From positions 62,001 through 126,000 of the forward strand of contig JAOPJY010000004.1 of the NCBI GenBank assembly GCA_025517425.1: a stretch of DNA of 64,000 bases, given 5' to 3'. This document shows positions 40,736 through 50,867 of this stretch, piece by piece. Both the position numbers and the translations under genes were made by a program. Source of the stretch: Halobacteria archaeon AArc-dxtr1. GTDB lineage: Archaea; Halobacteriota; Halobacteria; Halobacteriales; Natrialbaceae. Under the pieces are notes generated by a model. It ran no database searches and was not told where the DNA came from. It saw only the letters and a program-made list of their open reading frames with translations. How positions within the stretch are numbered: position 1 is the first letter of the stretch; every line of letters begins with the position of its first letter.

Positions 40736-41800
40736 CTACTCGGTCGTCGACCGACGCTCTCCGTCTAGCGACCGTGCCACTCGCTTCCCGACGTCGAGGC
40801 CGTTCGCGAGCGCCGCGTGGATCCGACCGTCGCCGGCCACCCAGTCGCCCGCAAGGTACAGTCCCGCATCAGTGCCGGCCTCGAGCGCAGCCGAATCCGC
40901 GGCCCCGTCCGGGAGTGCATACCGCCAGCCCTGGTGGTCGGTCCACGCTGGCTCTCGAAGCCGGTCGTCGCCGACGAGTTCCACAGCGTGGGACGCCAAC
41001 TGCGCCACGTTCTCCGCTGGCGGATCGTCGTAGCGGTCGGCAGACCACTCCGGGCTCGCCTGAACGATCAACACCGACTCGCCGTCAGGGACGTGGCCGG
41101 GCTTGCACTCCTCCCGGGAGAGCCAGCCCACCTCGTGGTTCTTGTCGGTGTTCACCAGCGCGTAGTAGGGCACGTCGAGGGTGAACGGGTACCCAAGAAC
41201 TGCGGTCCAGATCGGTTGGTACTCGACTGCGCCGACGGCCGCCGCGAGCGTCTCGCGGCTCGGCGAGTCCCACTCCGCATCCGAAACGAGGTCGGCCGTC
41301 TGGGGCGCCGGTGGGGTCAGTACGAGCGCGTCGAACGGTCCCCAGCGTTCCCCGTCCGTATCGATCACCGACCACTCTGTCCCCTCGCGAACGAGCGTTT
41401 CGGCGCGCGTCCGGCGATGGACCGCCGCATCCGTCCGTGCGAACAGCCGTTTTGCGATCTGGGTTAGTCCCTGCTGGTAGCTCCACTTGTGGTCGTCGCG
41501 GTCGTCTCCCGGCGAGACCGTGCCCGTTTCGTCGAAGGTGTACACCGGCTCCTCGATATCTTCGAGTCCCGCCGCATCTCCCGTCTCGGTCACCAGTTCG
41601 ACGACCCGCTCGTCGGCGTCTTTCAGATAGTTCGCGCCGTAGTCGTAGGTCACCGCTCCGCGCCGCCGCGTCGCCGCTCGTCCACAGACGCCGCCGGATT
41701 TTTCTATGACGGTTACGGAGGTGTCCGGCGCCTCGGTTGCGAGTGCGAATGCGATGGCGGAGCCGGCTGCCCCGGCGCCGACGATTCCGACAGAGTTCAC
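40736..41800 (-). CDS. FAD-dependent amine oxidase/renalase-like oxidoreductase
   Basis: 354 residues from GTG 41800 (VNSVGIVGAGAAGSAIAFAL). Rossmann GxGxxG (GIVGAGAAG) at the N-terminus, then VIEKSGGVCGRAATRRRGAV, ANYLKDADERVVELVTETGD and end GLYLAGDWVAGDGRIHAALA, a NAD(P)/FAD-binding fold with a GD FAD-contact motif near 325. The closest shape is renalase/flavin amine oxidase; substrate unknown. GTG start is preferred because the frame extends to 41848 with no conserved codons. Confidence 0.83.
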   Translation of the reverse strand: MNSVGIVGAGAAGSAIAFALATEAPDTSVTVIEKSGGVCGRAATRRRGAVTYDYGANYLKDADERVVELVTETGDAAGLEDIEEPVYTFDETGTVSPGDDRDDHKWSYQQGLTQIAKRLFARTDAAVHRRTRAETLVREGTEWSVIDTDGERWGPFDALVLTPPAPQTADLVSDAEWDSPSRETLAAAVGAVEYQPIWTAVLGYPFTLDVPYYALVNTDKNHEVGWLSREECKPGHVPDGESVLIVQASPEWSADRYDDPPAENVAQLASHAVELVGDDRLREPAWTDHQGWRYALPDGAADSAALEAGTDAGLYLAGDWVAGDGRIHAALANGLDVGKRVARSLDGERRSTTE

Positions 41801-41918
41801 ACCGGCAGCTTCGGCCGAGAGAGTGATAAATGATCGGGCCGCAGTCATGCGAAATCACGCCGAACGGCGGCAGTGGGAAACCCTTATGCGCGCCGGGCCG
41901 GAACATCGAGTGAACGGT

Positions 41919-42188
41919 ATGACTGTCACGCTCAAGGACTTCTACGCGGACTGGTGTGGCCCCTGTAAAACCCAGGATCCGATCCTCGAGGAACTCGAGG
42001 ACGACTGGGACGGCCGCTTCGAGGTCGAGAAGATCAACGTCGACGAGGCCCAAGATGTCGCAAACGAGTACCAGGTGCGCTCCCTTCCCACGCTGATCGT
42101 CGAGAACGACGACGGCGTCGTCGAGCGGTTCGTCGGCGTCACCCAGCGCGAGGATCTAGAGGACGCCCTGGAATCTGCCGGCGCGTAG
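41919..42188 (+). CDS. Thioredoxin
   Basis: 89 residues from ATG 41919: TVTLKDFYADWCGPCKTQDP carries the active-site WCGPC; cis-proline is in VRSLPTLIVENDDGV. A single-domain thiol-disulfide oxidoreductase, cytoplasmic. The longer upstream frame (from 41706) overlaps the divergent FAD gene and is not used. Confidence 0.95.
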   Translation: MTVTLKDFYADWCGPCKTQDPILEELEDDWDGRFEVEKINVDEAQDVANEYQVRSLPTLIVENDDGVVERFVGVTQREDLEDALESAGA

Positions 42189-42265
42189 ACTGCGTGTCCT
42201 TTTCCGCGTTTCACCGATGTTCGATCAGCACTCAGCTCGCCCCTGTTGACTGTTGTCGGCGTTTC

Positions 42266-42931
42266 TCAGATCCACTTGACGCCGACGTCGTGTAGCTCCT
42301 CGTTGTGTTTGGCGATGTTGATCACTAGGGGGGTGACGCTCTCGACCTCGGCTGCGTTCGCGAGCGGCCCGGCGTCGAGCGCTCGGAGCCCGTCGATCTC
42401 TTCGGCCAGTGCGATCACCCGATCTTTCGGGTCTCCCTCGCCGACGACGAGCGTATCGAGGTCGAGTTCGTGATCCAGGTCGGCGAGCGCCCCCGCTGCG
42501 AGGTTGTGGAAGGCGCCAACTACGGGTACTTCGTCCGGCGCCCGGCTGGCGACGAGTTCGGTGACGCTGCCCGCTGACGGTGGGTGGTAGTGCATCCCGT
42601 GTTCGTCGCCTTTCATTCCGACTGCCGGAGTGACGAGAATCTGGTCCTCGTCTAGCTTCTCGGCGATGGCCTCGACAGTGTCACCGACGTAGTACGGCGG
42701 CACGGCGAGGACGACGACGTCCGCGCGGTCGGCAACCATCTCGTTGTCGAAGCCTTTGATCGACGCCTCAATGTCCCGGGAGGCCAGCTCCGCCTCGTAC
42801 GTTTCGACGGCCTCGCGGGCCTTTTCGGGGTCGCGCGAACCGATCAGAATCTCGTGATCCGTATCGCGTCCAAAGCGCAGTGTGAGCCCCTCGCCGATGT
42901 CTCCAGTTCCGCCGACTAGTGCGATTCTCAT
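42266..42931 (-). CDS. npdG: F420H2:NADP+ oxidoreductase NpdG
   Basis: 221 residues. N-terminal nucleotide-binding MRIALVGGTGDIGEGLTLRF, ILIGSRDPEKAREAVETYEA, then DVVVLAVPPYYVGDTVEAIA and PVVGAFHNLAAGALADLDHE. Family Fno/NpdG, transferring hydride between F420H2 and NADP. With cofE and the F420-dependent reductase at 24-26 kb, it shows an active F420 economy. Complete. Confidence 0.94.
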   Translation of the reverse strand: MRIALVGGTGDIGEGLTLRFGRDTDHEILIGSRDPEKAREAVETYEAELASRDIEASIKGFDNEMVADRADVVVLAVPPYYVGDTVEAIAEKLDEDQILVTPAVGMKGDEHGMHYHPPSAGSVTELVASRAPDEVPVVGAFHNLAAGALADLDHELDLDTLVVGEGDPKDRVIALAEEIDGLRALDAGPLANAAEVESVTPLVINIAKHNEELHDVGVKWI

Positions 42932-43121
42932 ACCCGGGGCTCGGGACGGTACCGAAATAAATGGGGTGGACGGTGGCCGGTCTCGCCGGGGTCTGGGATC
43001 GCTGTGGGTAACTGTATCGCCTCTTCCAAATTTCGCCGGCTGACTCGATTGTCACACGCCCGTGATCTCTTCGGCGCCGACGCAGGCGACCACGTCGGGA
43101 CTCAGCTGAACGCGTCCCGAC

Positions 43122-44465
43122 TTAGGCGAACACCTGGACGGTGACTTCGTCGGAACCGTCGGCGCCGACGACGCGGACGGGAAACTGCTCGTCGTGGTTC
43201 GTCGGATACGTCTCGAACCCAAGCGTCGCCGCCCCCGTTTCGCCGGCCGCGACGGTTACGTCCTGCGTGTCGAGCACCGCCGGATCGTGCCCGACGACCA
43301 GTTCGAGCTCGTCGTCGCGTCGCTGCTCGCCGGTGTTCTCGAGGTCGACGATAACCTCTAGGTACTCGCCGGCGTCGACCGGTGCGTTCGTCCCGCGAAT
43401 GTCGACCGTCAGCTCGCCGCCGTCACCGTCGCCCTCGTCCCAGTGGCGGTCGATCTCCCACGTCTCCTCGAGTCTCGCAGCGCGGCCGTCCGCACAGAGG
43501 ACCCACGGATCGACGCGACAGGTGTGGCAGAGTCCGCCCCCGTCGACCGAGAGCGTCGCCGTATCCTGCTCCCCTGATACGTCGCTGACGTCCAGGATGG
43601 CGTCGGCCTGACTCAGCCACCAGACGACGCGGTCGAGTCCGCCGTTATCGTCGCTGACGTCGAGTTCGAATGTGATCTCGTCGTCGTCGGCGACTCCCAC
43701 CACTTCCTCGTCCGGGCGGAACTCGTCGATCGACGGCGACCTCGCGCCCTCGTCGCCGACGTCTACCTCCCAGCGGGCCGCGTACGTGCCGTCCCCATCG
43801 TCGGGGATGACCGCCGCGGCGACGTCGACCGTTCCCGGCGATTCGAACGTCTCCTGCCAGTAGTGGGCGCCCCGCTCTGCGTAGTAGATGGCAGGAAGCG
43901 GGTTCATCGAGGTGCCGACCTGCTCGCCGTCGACCCACCAGAGCGTCTGCTGGCGCTCGTCGGGATCGAGCGCCTCGACCTCGAACTGGACGGTGGTCTC
44001 TGGGCTGATTGTGAGGTCTCCGTCTGGAATCTTCGTCTCCAGGTCCGAGGCGGCGGTGACAGCGGCGGTCCGCTCGTCGGCGTCGCCCTCGACGTCGACT
44101 CGAACGGGAAACTCCTCGTCTCGGGGAACGGGATACGTGTAAAACCCCTGGCGAAACGACCGCGTCTCGCCGGCGCCGATCGTCGCGGTGATTCGACTCA
44201 GTCGCTCGGGATCGTGCCCGACGACGAGGTCGACGTCCGTCTCGATCGGTTCGGAGCCAGCGTTTTCGACCGCCGTCTCGACTCGGAGGTACTCGCCCGC
44301 GTTCACGGGCGAGTCGAGCTCCTCGATCGTCGCCGTCAGGCCCGACTGCTCCGTTTCGGCCCTGGCGCGGTCGATCCCGGTCTGTGATCGGAGCATCGGT
44401 ACCAGCGCGCTTCCCACTGCTGCACCTGCAAGCACCCGTCGCCGTGTGAAATCCGGTTTCCGCAT
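43122..44465 (-). CDS. Tat-exported protein with two CARDB-like repeats and Cys-pair central region
   Basis: 447 residues from ATG 44465 (MRKPDFTRRRVLAGAAVGSA). Tat RRR signal, no lipobox. Two copies of a beta-domain at residues about 45-130 and 365-445: both read GEYL..-VDLENxG, then ELVVGHDP..L and GAGET. Each looks CARDB-like. The middle has WWVDGEQVGTSMNPLPAIYY, a likely beta domain, and CHTCRVDPWVLCADGRAA (C-x2-C and C). Possibly adhesion or a surface scaffold; function unknown. Confidence 0.75.
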   Translation of the reverse strand: MRKPDFTRRRVLAGAAVGSALVPMLRSQTGIDRARAETEQSGLTATIEELDSPVNAGEYLRVETAVENAGSEPIETDVDLVVGHDPERLSRITATIGAGETRSFRQGFYTYPVPRDEEFPVRVDVEGDADERTAAVTAASDLETKIPDGDLTISPETTVQFEVEALDPDERQQTLWWVDGEQVGTSMNPLPAIYYAERGAHYWQETFESPGTVDVAAAVIPDDGDGTYAARWEVDVGDEGARSPSIDEFRPDEEVVGVADDDEITFELDVSDDNGGLDRVVWWLSQADAILDVSDVSGEQDTATLSVDGGGLCHTCRVDPWVLCADGRAARLEETWEIDRHWDEGDGDGGELTVDIRGTNAPVDAGEYLEVIVDLENTGEQRRDDELELVVGHDPAVLDTQDVTVAAGETGAATLGFETYPTNHDEQFPVRVVGADGSDEVTVQVFA

Positions 44466-44571
44466 CTCGTGCGTAAGACGGACCCCAGAACGCAAAATCC
44501 GACCCACCGTTACGCCTCGAAACGGGAGATTTCGGCGGTTCCCGACCGGTTGTGAGACGGGATTGTGGACC

Positions 44572-44862
44572 CTACGGGGCGTCGTCTTCGTCCGGGTTCA
44601 GCGCAGCACCCAGCTCCTCCTCGTCGCCGTAGGCGTCTCGATTTCGGACCGTTCGCAGATGCTGTTTGACCCGTCGCTCCAGTTCGCGCCGGCGTTCCTC
44701 GTCGACGTCGGGGTCGTCTTCGCACGATTCGAGGCGCCGGCGGGCCTTCTCCAGAAGCGCGATCGCTGACTCCCGCTCGAGTTCGCTCGCCCGACCCAGG
44801 TCGGACTCGATCTCGGTGAACGTGGCCTCGGTCACGCGCCTCCGGATGCGGCCTCGACCCAT
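44572..44862 (-). CDS. Small helical protein, unknown function
   Basis: 96 residues from ATG 44862 (MGRGRIRRRVTEATFTEIES). Highly charged helices (DLGRASELERESAIALLEKA; ERRRELERRVKQHLRTVRNR), coiled-coil-like, then an acidic tail (DEEELGAALNPDEDDAP). No family found by eye. Start could be ATG 44925. Strand reading is the better choice, as the plus strand gives an improbable protein. Confidence 0.55.
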   Translation of the reverse strand: MGRGRIRRRVTEATFTEIESDLGRASELERESAIALLEKARRRLESCEDDPDVDEERRRELERRVKQHLRTVRNRDAYGDEEELGAALNPDEDDAP

Positions 44863-44968
44863 GAACGCTGCCCACGCACTCGCCGACTCGCTGCACTCGT
44901 GGTCGGCCCACGGGGACGCTGTCACCGAGGACCCGAACGTCCATTAGCGCGCTCTCCCGACTACCGCT

Positions 44969-45772
44969 ATGGCTCCCGCCATTATCGCCCACCGGGGCTT
45001 CGCCGGCGTTGCACCGGAAAACACCGTCGGGGCGGCACTCGCTGCCACCGAGGCCGGCGCCGATGCGATCGAGATCGACGTTCGACCGGCGGCCGACGGT
45101 ACACCCGTCGTGTTCCACGACGATCGCCTCGACGGGGCGCGCGACGGCCGACCCCTCACCGACGCGACCGGCCTCGTCACCGAGACGTCCCTCGAGACGG
45201 TCACCGGGGCTACCGTACTCGGTCGTGAGCCGGTTCCCACGCTCTCTCAGTTGCTCGCGGCAGTTCCCGATACCGTCACGCTCAACGTTGAGCTCAAGGC
45301 GCCGGGGGACGCCGCCGAGACGGTCGACTCGAACACGGCGCGCGAGCGCTGGCAGCCCTTCGTCGACCGCGTCGTCGCAGACTGTGACGGGTTTGGCGGT
45401 GACCTGTTGTTCTCGTCGTTCGCCGAGGGTGCCCTCGCGGCGCTGCGCGAGCGCGCCCCGGGGTACGACGCCGCCCCGTTGATCTGGGACGATCTCGAAA
45501 CTGGCCTGGAGATCGCCCGCCGGCACGACTGCGAGGCGATCCACCCACCGCGAAACGCGATCGCCGGGACGGGACTCACAGACACCACCTACGCGGGACT
45601 CCCAGCTGGCGAGCCCGACGTCGACCTCCTTACCGTCGCCCACGAGGAGGGGCGCGCGGTCAACGTCTGGACCGTCGAGACGTGGACACAGTTCGACCAA
45701 CTCGCAGCTGCGGGCGTCGACGGCGTCGTCGCGGAGTATCCGGGAGTAGACGCTAACTCGGGGTCCGCGTAA
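44969..45772 (+). CDS. Glycerophosphodiester phosphodiesterase
   Basis: 267 residues. TIM-barrel GDPD: IIAHRGFAGVAPENT (HRG..APENT), DAIEIDVRPAADGTPVVFHD and the H-D pair, then VNVWTVETWTQFDQLAAAGV and a conserved EYP end. Hydrolyses glycerophosphodiesters to an alcohol and glycerol-3-phosphate. Cytoplasmic (no signal). Length and motif order are typical. Confidence 0.92.
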   Translation: MAPAIIAHRGFAGVAPENTVGAALAATEAGADAIEIDVRPAADGTPVVFHDDRLDGARDGRPLTDATGLVTETSLETVTGATVLGREPVPTLSQLLAAVPDTVTLNVELKAPGDAAETVDSNTARERWQPFVDRVVADCDGFGGDLLFSSFAEGALAALRERAPGYDAAPLIWDDLETGLEIARRHDCEAIHPPRNAIAGTGLTDTTYAGLPAGEPDVDLLTVAHEEGRAVNVWTVETWTQFDQLAAAGVDGVVAEYPGVDANSGSA

Positions 45773-45792
45773 TCCTCTCCACGCCGCGACCC

Positions 45793-46398
45793 TCAGGGAA
45801 CCGTTTTCGTGAACCCGAACCAGCACGCCGCGATCTGCACGCCGAGTGCGGCCACTCCAATGGCGCGGTCGTCGTCCAGCAGCGCGAGGTCGAGAACGAC
45901 GGCCGCCGCCGCCACAACCAGGCCGAACGCGATGGCGTAGGCGATCACTCGAAGGAAATCCTGTGGCACGATTCCGAGTCGCTCGAGGCCGCCGTAAAAG
46001 GCGAGCCAGCCGGCGGCCACCCCCGTGGCCAGCACGAACAGCGCGTCGAGGACGCCGGCCGTCCCGGTCACCGAGCCGAGGGCGACCCGCGTCGGTGCGA
46101 ACGCAAGCGGGACAAAAAAGATCGCCAGCCACGCGAACTGACCGCCGGCGTTCGGATCGGCTCCGATTCGCTCGTAGCCACCCTCCACGAGCCACGTGGT
46201 TCCGGCGAGCGCGACGGCGAGTATCGCGATCGCGCTCACCCGTACCAATGTGGGATTCTCGGTGCCAGACAGCCCTACTACTCGGCTGACAACGAGGCCG
46301 ATGGCGACGCCCAGCCACGCGAGCCCGACGACGGTCCCGACCGAGCTGGCGAGCACGCTGAGAGCGCCGCCGACGCTCGAGCGTGCCGTGTCCGCCAT
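45793..46398 (-). CDS. Multi-pass membrane protein, unknown function
   Basis: 201 residues with six hydrophobic segments (VLASSVGTVVGLAWLGVAIG; VRVSAIAILAVALAGTTWLV; GQFAWLAIFFVPLAFAPTRV; VLDALFVLATGVAAGWLAFY; LRVIAYAIAFGLVVAAAAVV; VAALGVQIAACWFGFTKTVP). No motif. A separate haloarchaeal membrane family is likely. Confidence 0.7.
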   Translation of the reverse strand: MADTARSSVGGALSVLASSVGTVVGLAWLGVAIGLVVSRVVGLSGTENPTLVRVSAIAILAVALAGTTWLVEGGYERIGADPNAGGQFAWLAIFFVPLAFAPTRVALGSVTGTAGVLDALFVLATGVAAGWLAFYGGLERLGIVPQDFLRVIAYAIAFGLVVAAAAVVLDLALLDDDRAIGVAALGVQIAACWFGFTKTVP

Positions 46399-46443
46399 TG
46401 GAAACGTGTTGCTCCGACAACCATATAACGATTCGGTCGGGGG

Positions 46444-48006
46444 TCAGTCTCGTCCGCCGTGTCGGTCGATGACCGAGTTCGGATCCCGGCTCGGCAGATC
46501 CTCGTTCGACGGTCCCTCGAGCACCGCACCGTCGACGTCGAAGCGCGAGCCGTGACAGGGGCAGTCCCAACTGGCCTCCCCGTCGTTCCACTCGACGAGA
46601 CAGTACATGTGGGTACAGACGGCCGAGACGGCGTGGACGTCGCCCGCCTCGTCGCGCACGCAGGCGATCGGCGTGCCGCCCTTCCGAACGATTGTCCCTT
46701 CGCCGGGCTCGAGCGCGGCGAGATCCGGCGAGACGAGCGTGCGCAGCCAGTCGGTCGCGAACTGGCTCGCGGCGTCGGCGTTCTCGGTGACGGTCTTGCT
46801 GAGGGAGGACTTTGGCGTAAACCGGAGCGGGTCGAACAGCGTGAGTGCGGACGGCTCCTCGCCGTCAATCTGGGCCGCGAGCAGCCGCCCCGCGGCGACC
46901 CCGTTCGTCATCCCCCACCCACGGAAGCCGGTGGCGACCAGGACGTTTCGGGCACCTGCGCCGGCGCGACCGATGAAGGGCACCTTGTCGACCGGCTTGT
47001 AGTCCTGGGTCGACCAGCGGTAGGCGATCTCGTCGACTGGAAACCGCTCCCGAGCCCACCGCTCGAGCCGGCGGTACCGCTCGGCAGTCGAACCGCCTTG
47101 CCCGGTCTTGTGGTTCTCGCCGCCGACGAGCAGGAGTTCCCCGTCGTCGTCCCGGTGGGTCCGCACTGACCGGTAGTTTTCGCCGGTGCGGTAGTACATC
47201 CCCTCGGGTGGATTCCCGTCGAGCCGGATCCCGAGGACGTAGGACCGTTTCGGGTGCATCCGGGCGAAGTAGCCCGCCCGATCGAGGATCGGAAATCCCG
47301 TCGCGAGAACGACCCGGCGCGCCGTCACCACCCCCTTCTCTGTCCGGACGCGACAGGGCTCGCCGGGCTCGACGTCGGTGACACGCGTCCCCTCGTAGAC
47401 GCGTGCCCCGTCGTCTGCCCGGAGCTTCTCGGCCAGTCCGAGCAGGTACTTGCGGGGGTGAAACCACGCCTGATCGTCGAACCGAACGGCGGCCTGGGCG
47501 CGCTCGAACGGCGGTACGGAGGTGACCGACGCCGCCTCGATCCCCGCGGCGCGGGCGGCCTCGGCCTCGCGCTCGATGTCGTCGGGCTCGTTTCCGTAGA
47601 GGTACGACGGCTGGCGCTCGAACCCGCAGTCGATTCCCAACTCGTCGATCCGGCGCTCGACCTCGTCGATCGACTTCTCCTGGGTCGTGGCGTAGCACCT
47701 CGCCTGCTTTCGGCCGAACTCACGGCGCAGGTGGTCGTAGATGGCGCCGTGCTGGCTCGTCAGCTTCGCGGTCGATTTTCCCGTAACGCCGGCTGCGATC
47801 CGGTCGCGCTCGAGAACGGTGACCGTGTGGCCGCGTTCGCGTAGGCTGATCGCCGTCGATACGCCTGCGATGCCCCCGCCGACGACCGCGACGTCGACGG
47901 ACTGGTCGGACGCGAGCGGGTCGAACCCCGCGTCGCCCGTCGTCGCGAGCCACGGCGAGGTCGGTCGCCCGGGAAGGTCGTCACCTGCGAACATCTCGTC
48001 GGCCAT
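46444..48006 (-). CDS. FAD-dependent oxidoreductase with C-terminal Rieske domain
   Basis: 520 residues. DAO-type FAD fold: VAVVGGGIAGVSTAISLRER (GxGxxG), AAGVTGKSTAKLTSQHGAIY, YRWSTQDYKPVDKVPFIGRA and NVLVATGFRGWGMTNGVAAG. The last about 110 residues are a Rieske domain: CTHMYCLVEWNDGEASWDCP, then CHGSRFDVDG (C-T-H ... C-P-C-H). The iron-sulfur cluster could pass electrons to or from the flavin within one chain. Relatives occur in bacteria; substrate is unknown. Confidence 0.9.
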   Translation of the reverse strand: MADEMFAGDDLPGRPTSPWLATTGDAGFDPLASDQSVDVAVVGGGIAGVSTAISLRERGHTVTVLERDRIAAGVTGKSTAKLTSQHGAIYDHLRREFGRKQARCYATTQEKSIDEVERRIDELGIDCGFERQPSYLYGNEPDDIEREAEAARAAGIEAASVTSVPPFERAQAAVRFDDQAWFHPRKYLLGLAEKLRADDGARVYEGTRVTDVEPGEPCRVRTEKGVVTARRVVLATGFPILDRAGYFARMHPKRSYVLGIRLDGNPPEGMYYRTGENYRSVRTHRDDDGELLLVGGENHKTGQGGSTAERYRRLERWARERFPVDEIAYRWSTQDYKPVDKVPFIGRAGAGARNVLVATGFRGWGMTNGVAAGRLLAAQIDGEEPSALTLFDPLRFTPKSSLSKTVTENADAASQFATDWLRTLVSPDLAALEPGEGTIVRKGGTPIACVRDEAGDVHAVSAVCTHMYCLVEWNDGEASWDCPCHGSRFDVDGAVLEGPSNEDLPSRDPNSVIDRHGGRD

Positions 48007-48087
48007 GGCCGACCGGCTACCACGGCCGGACTGAAAAAACAGCCCCCTCAGCCGACCGAACCCGTCCGCTTCGTCTTGCCCGCCCCG

Positions 48088-48969
48088 CTACAGCGACTCC
48101 ACATCTTCCAGCCACGCCGGTAGCTCGTTTACCGACTCGAGGACGGCGGTTGCACCGGCCTCGTCGAACCGCTCTCGGCCCGCCTCGCCGGTGAGGCCGC
48201 CAGTCAGGACGCCGATACCGTGGTAGTCGCGTCCGGGATCGGCGTCCTCTGCGTTCACCGCGGTCTGTACGTCGTCGAGCGTATCGCCGACGAAGACGAC
48301 CGACTCCGCGTCGAATCGCGAGGCGAGCGTTCGCAGCGCCGCTGGGTGGGGTTTACCCTCCTCCCAGTCGTCCATCGTGAAGCGTCGGTCGGCCGGTATC
48401 TCGAGGCCGACGCGTCGCAGTGCGATTTCGGCTTCCGCTCGCGGCCGCCCGGTGACGATGCCGACGTCGTAGTCCTTGAGGAGCCGGACTCGGGTCTCTT
48501 CGTCGAGCAGAACCGGCTCGTCGTGGATGAACCCCTCCGTTTCGATGTCGGGTTCGCCACCCTCCAAGCTTCGGTATAGCTCCGCCCCGAGGTACAGTTG
48601 CTGGAAGACGTCTCGAAGCCGCCGGCGGTCCCACTTCTCGCGGACGCGCTGGGTCGCTCTGGCACCGAGTGCCTCCCGGATGACGCGCTCTGCGGACTCG
48701 AGGCCGCCGCCGTCGGCCGCGATGGCGTCGGTAAACTCATCGATCGAGTTCTCGTATCCCGCTTCGGTTGCCAGCACGTAGAGGGCCGCCGCGTACGTGA
48801 GTTCCCAGTCGTTGTTGAACCCACCCGCGTTCTTGAACGCCTGGCTGTCTCCGTCTCGGATCGTCCGCCCGTAGACGCGCTCGACGGCCTCGCGGATCGC
48901 TCGCCGGTAGGAGCCCTCGACGTCGACGAGGACGCCGTCGATGTCGAGCACGACTGCGTCTACACTCAT
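48088..48969 (-). CDS. HAD-superfamily hydrolase (TIGR01548-like)
   Basis: 293 residues. Motif [21 protein letters not shown], a helical cap, motif [22 protein letters not shown], motif III Lys near [14 protein letters not shown] and motif [15 protein letters not shown]. The layout resembles TIGR01548, a HAD phosphatase family often noted near histidine genes. Substrate unknown. Divergent from the first sugar dehydrogenase gene at 49125. Confidence 0.85.
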   Translation of the reverse strand: MSVDAVVLDIDGVLVDVEGSYRRAIREAVERVYGRTIRDGDSQAFKNAGGFNNDWELTYAAALYVLATEAGYENSIDEFTDAIAADGGGLESAERVIREALGARATQRVREKWDRRRLRDVFQQLYLGAELYRSLEGGEPDIETEGFIHDEPVLLDEETRVRLLKDYDVGIVTGRPRAEAEIALRRVGLEIPADRRFTMDDWEEGKPHPAALRTLASRFDAESVVFVGDTLDDVQTAVNAEDADPGRDYHGIGVLTGGLTGEAGRERFDEAGATAVLESVNELPAWLEDVESL

Positions 48970-49087
48970 GTCGGTGGATACGGATGCGGGGTGATAAATG
49001 CCGTTGGATTCGCCTCTGTTCCCCGCTCTTACTGGTTGACTGCTTCTTCCCGCAACTGTGGGAACAATTGTTATGTATGCAAAACTC

Positions 49088-49120
49088 TTTTTACTGGAGG
49101 GTGAACATACACAGTACCCG
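49088..49120 (+). promoter_or_regulatory. Promoter region of sugar dehydrogenase 1
   Basis: T-rich box ctttttac (49087-49094), 33-38 bases before ATG 49125, followed by acagtaccc (49111-49119). The acagtaccc and a T-box recur upstream of paralogue 2, suggesting a shared regulatory element. Box quality is modest. Confidence 0.45.
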
Positions 49121-49124
49121 ACGT

Positions 49125-50867
49125 ATGTGTGCTAACACTGAACGGCCCGACGACGGATCAACCGAGGAAACACAGGACCACGACGATACCTCCCGTCGAC
49201 TACTCCAGGGTGCTGGAGCTGCAGCCGGTGCTACTGCGTTGGCCGGCTGTGCGGACATCGTCGACGACATCGTCGACGACGACGATGACGAGCTCGCAGA
49301 CGAGTGGCACCGTGACATCGACGCGGAGGCCGATCCCGACGCCGCAACGGACTGGGACAACTACGAGGTCACCGAAATCCTCGAGCTCGACGACGTACAG
49401 GCGATCGACGTCGCTCCGGACGGGAAGGTCTGGTACGTCAACCGCGGTGCGCACTTCGTGACCCACGGTTCGGACACCTGTCAAATCGGGTGGGTCGATC
49501 CGGACTCCGGCGACCACGAGGTCGCACTTGAACTGGACGTCACCGTCGGCAATCCACACGAGGAGACACTGGCCGAGAACGACGCACGCGAGACGGGCGG
49601 TCAGGGGATCACCTTCGACCCCGACTTCGAGGAGAACGGCTACGTCTACGTGAGCTATCACCCGGCCTGGGACGACATGGAGGATATCGGCCCCAGCCCG
49701 TACGAAGAGTTCTACGAGGTAACCGACGAGATCGACCACGACGGCGACGTTTCGTTCGGTTACCAGCTCGTCTCACGGTTCGAGGTCACAGACGACGATA
49801 CGATCGATCCGGATTCCGAGACCGAGATCATCCGCATCCCCGAGCAGTTCGACTACTGCTGTCACCGTGGCGGCGACCTCGAGTTCGACAACGTCGGTCA
49901 TCTCTACATCTCGACCGGTGACGACGTCACCTCTGGCTGGTCGCTGTGGTCTCCGGCCGACGATCGTGAAATGGCTCACCCGGCGTTCGACGCACGACGT
50001 ACGGCCGCAAATACGGCGGATCTCCGCGGGAGCATCCTTCGGATCATTCCCCAGGAGGACGGCGGCTACACCGTCCCGCCGGACAACCTGTTCCCGTTCG
50101 GCGAGTACCAACAGGAGATCTCCGAGGGGAAGGTCCGCCCCGAGATTTACTCGATGGGGTACCGCAACCCCTACCGGATCGAAGTCGACGATCACACCGG
50201 TGCCGTCTTCGTTGGCGACTACGCCCCTGCCGGAAACTGGACTGACGAGCGGGGTCCTGACGGAATGGCAACCTATCACCTCCTCTGTGAGCCCCAGAAC
50301 GCTGGATGGCCACTCTTCAAAGGATACTACCCGTACCGCCGGTGGGACTACGAGGAGGAAGAGCCAGGTCAACCCTACTGGCCCGACAACCTTCGCAACG
50401 ACTCGCGGAACAACACTGGCCTGGAGAAGTTACCTGACGCCACGCCGGCACTCGTTTGGCAGGCCTACTCCTCCTGGAATGAGTACCCGGTGCTCGCGGA
50501 AGAGGAGCTTCCGTGGGTCGATCTCCCTCGTCCGGGCGAACCAACCTGGCCAGAGCTGCCGACGTCCGGTTCGGCGAACGCAGGTATCGCATACCGGTAC
50601 TCGGATGACTACGGTGAGGGTGCACTCGACCCGTACTTCGAGGGTAAGCAGTTCCTACTCGGTATGTACGACCACTCGGATGAGCGGATCTACTACCTGA
50701 CGTTCAACGAGGACGGTAGCATCGACATCGACACCTTCATGCCGGACAACGAGTTCGAAACGCCATCGGACACGGAGGTCGGTCCCAATGGCCGACTCTT
50801 CTTGGCCGACTACGGCGGCTGGACCGGCGACGAGGGAGCGATCTACATGATTGAGTACGATCCCTGA
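49125..50867 (+). CDS. Tat lipoprotein, GSDH-like (PQQ-type) sugar dehydrogenase 1
   Basis: 580 residues. Twin-Arg [19 protein letters not shown] with lipobox Cys42, so anchored to the outer face of the membrane. Propeller of the soluble-glucose-dehydrogenase superfamily: [20 protein letters not shown] (His after vicinal Cys), [40 protein letters not shown] and [20 protein letters not shown]. First of three tandem paralogues sharing [20 protein letters not shown]. Expected PQQ cofactor and aldose-like substrate are inferred from family. Confidence 0.88.
   Translation: MCANTERPDDGSTEETQDHDDTSRRLLQGAGAAAGATALAGCADIVDDIVDDDDDELADEWHRDIDAEADPDAATDWDNYEVTEILELDDVQAIDVAPDGKVWYVNRGAHFVTHGSDTCQIGWVDPDSGDHEVALELDVTVGNPHEETLAENDARETGGQGITFDPDFEENGYVYVSYHPAWDDMEDIGPSPYEEFYEVTDEIDHDGDVSFGYQLVSRFEVTDDDTIDPDSETEIIRIPEQFDYCCHRGGDLEFDNVGHLYISTGDDVTSGWSLWSPADDREMAHPAFDARRTAANTADLRGSILRIIPQEDGGYTVPPDNLFPFGEYQQEISEGKVRPEIYSMGYRNPYRIEVDDHTGAVFVGDYAPAGNWTDERGPDGMATYHLLCEPQNAGWPLFKGYYPYRRWDYEEEEPGQPYWPDNLRNDSRNNTGLEKLPDATPALVWQAYSSWNEYPVLAEEELPWVDLPRPGEPTWPELPTSGSANAGIAYRYSDDYGEGALDPYFEGKQFLLGMYDHSDERIYYLTFNEDGSIDIDTFMPDNEFETPSDTEVGPNGRLFLADYGGWTGDEGAIYMIEYDP

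Noticed and set aside
43672-44387. Long plus-strand frame over the Tat-exported protein
   Set aside because: Antisense shadow of 43122-44465.
44510-46591. 693-residue minus-strand frame
   Set aside because: Arginine-rich reading across three real genes; a GC-driven shadow.
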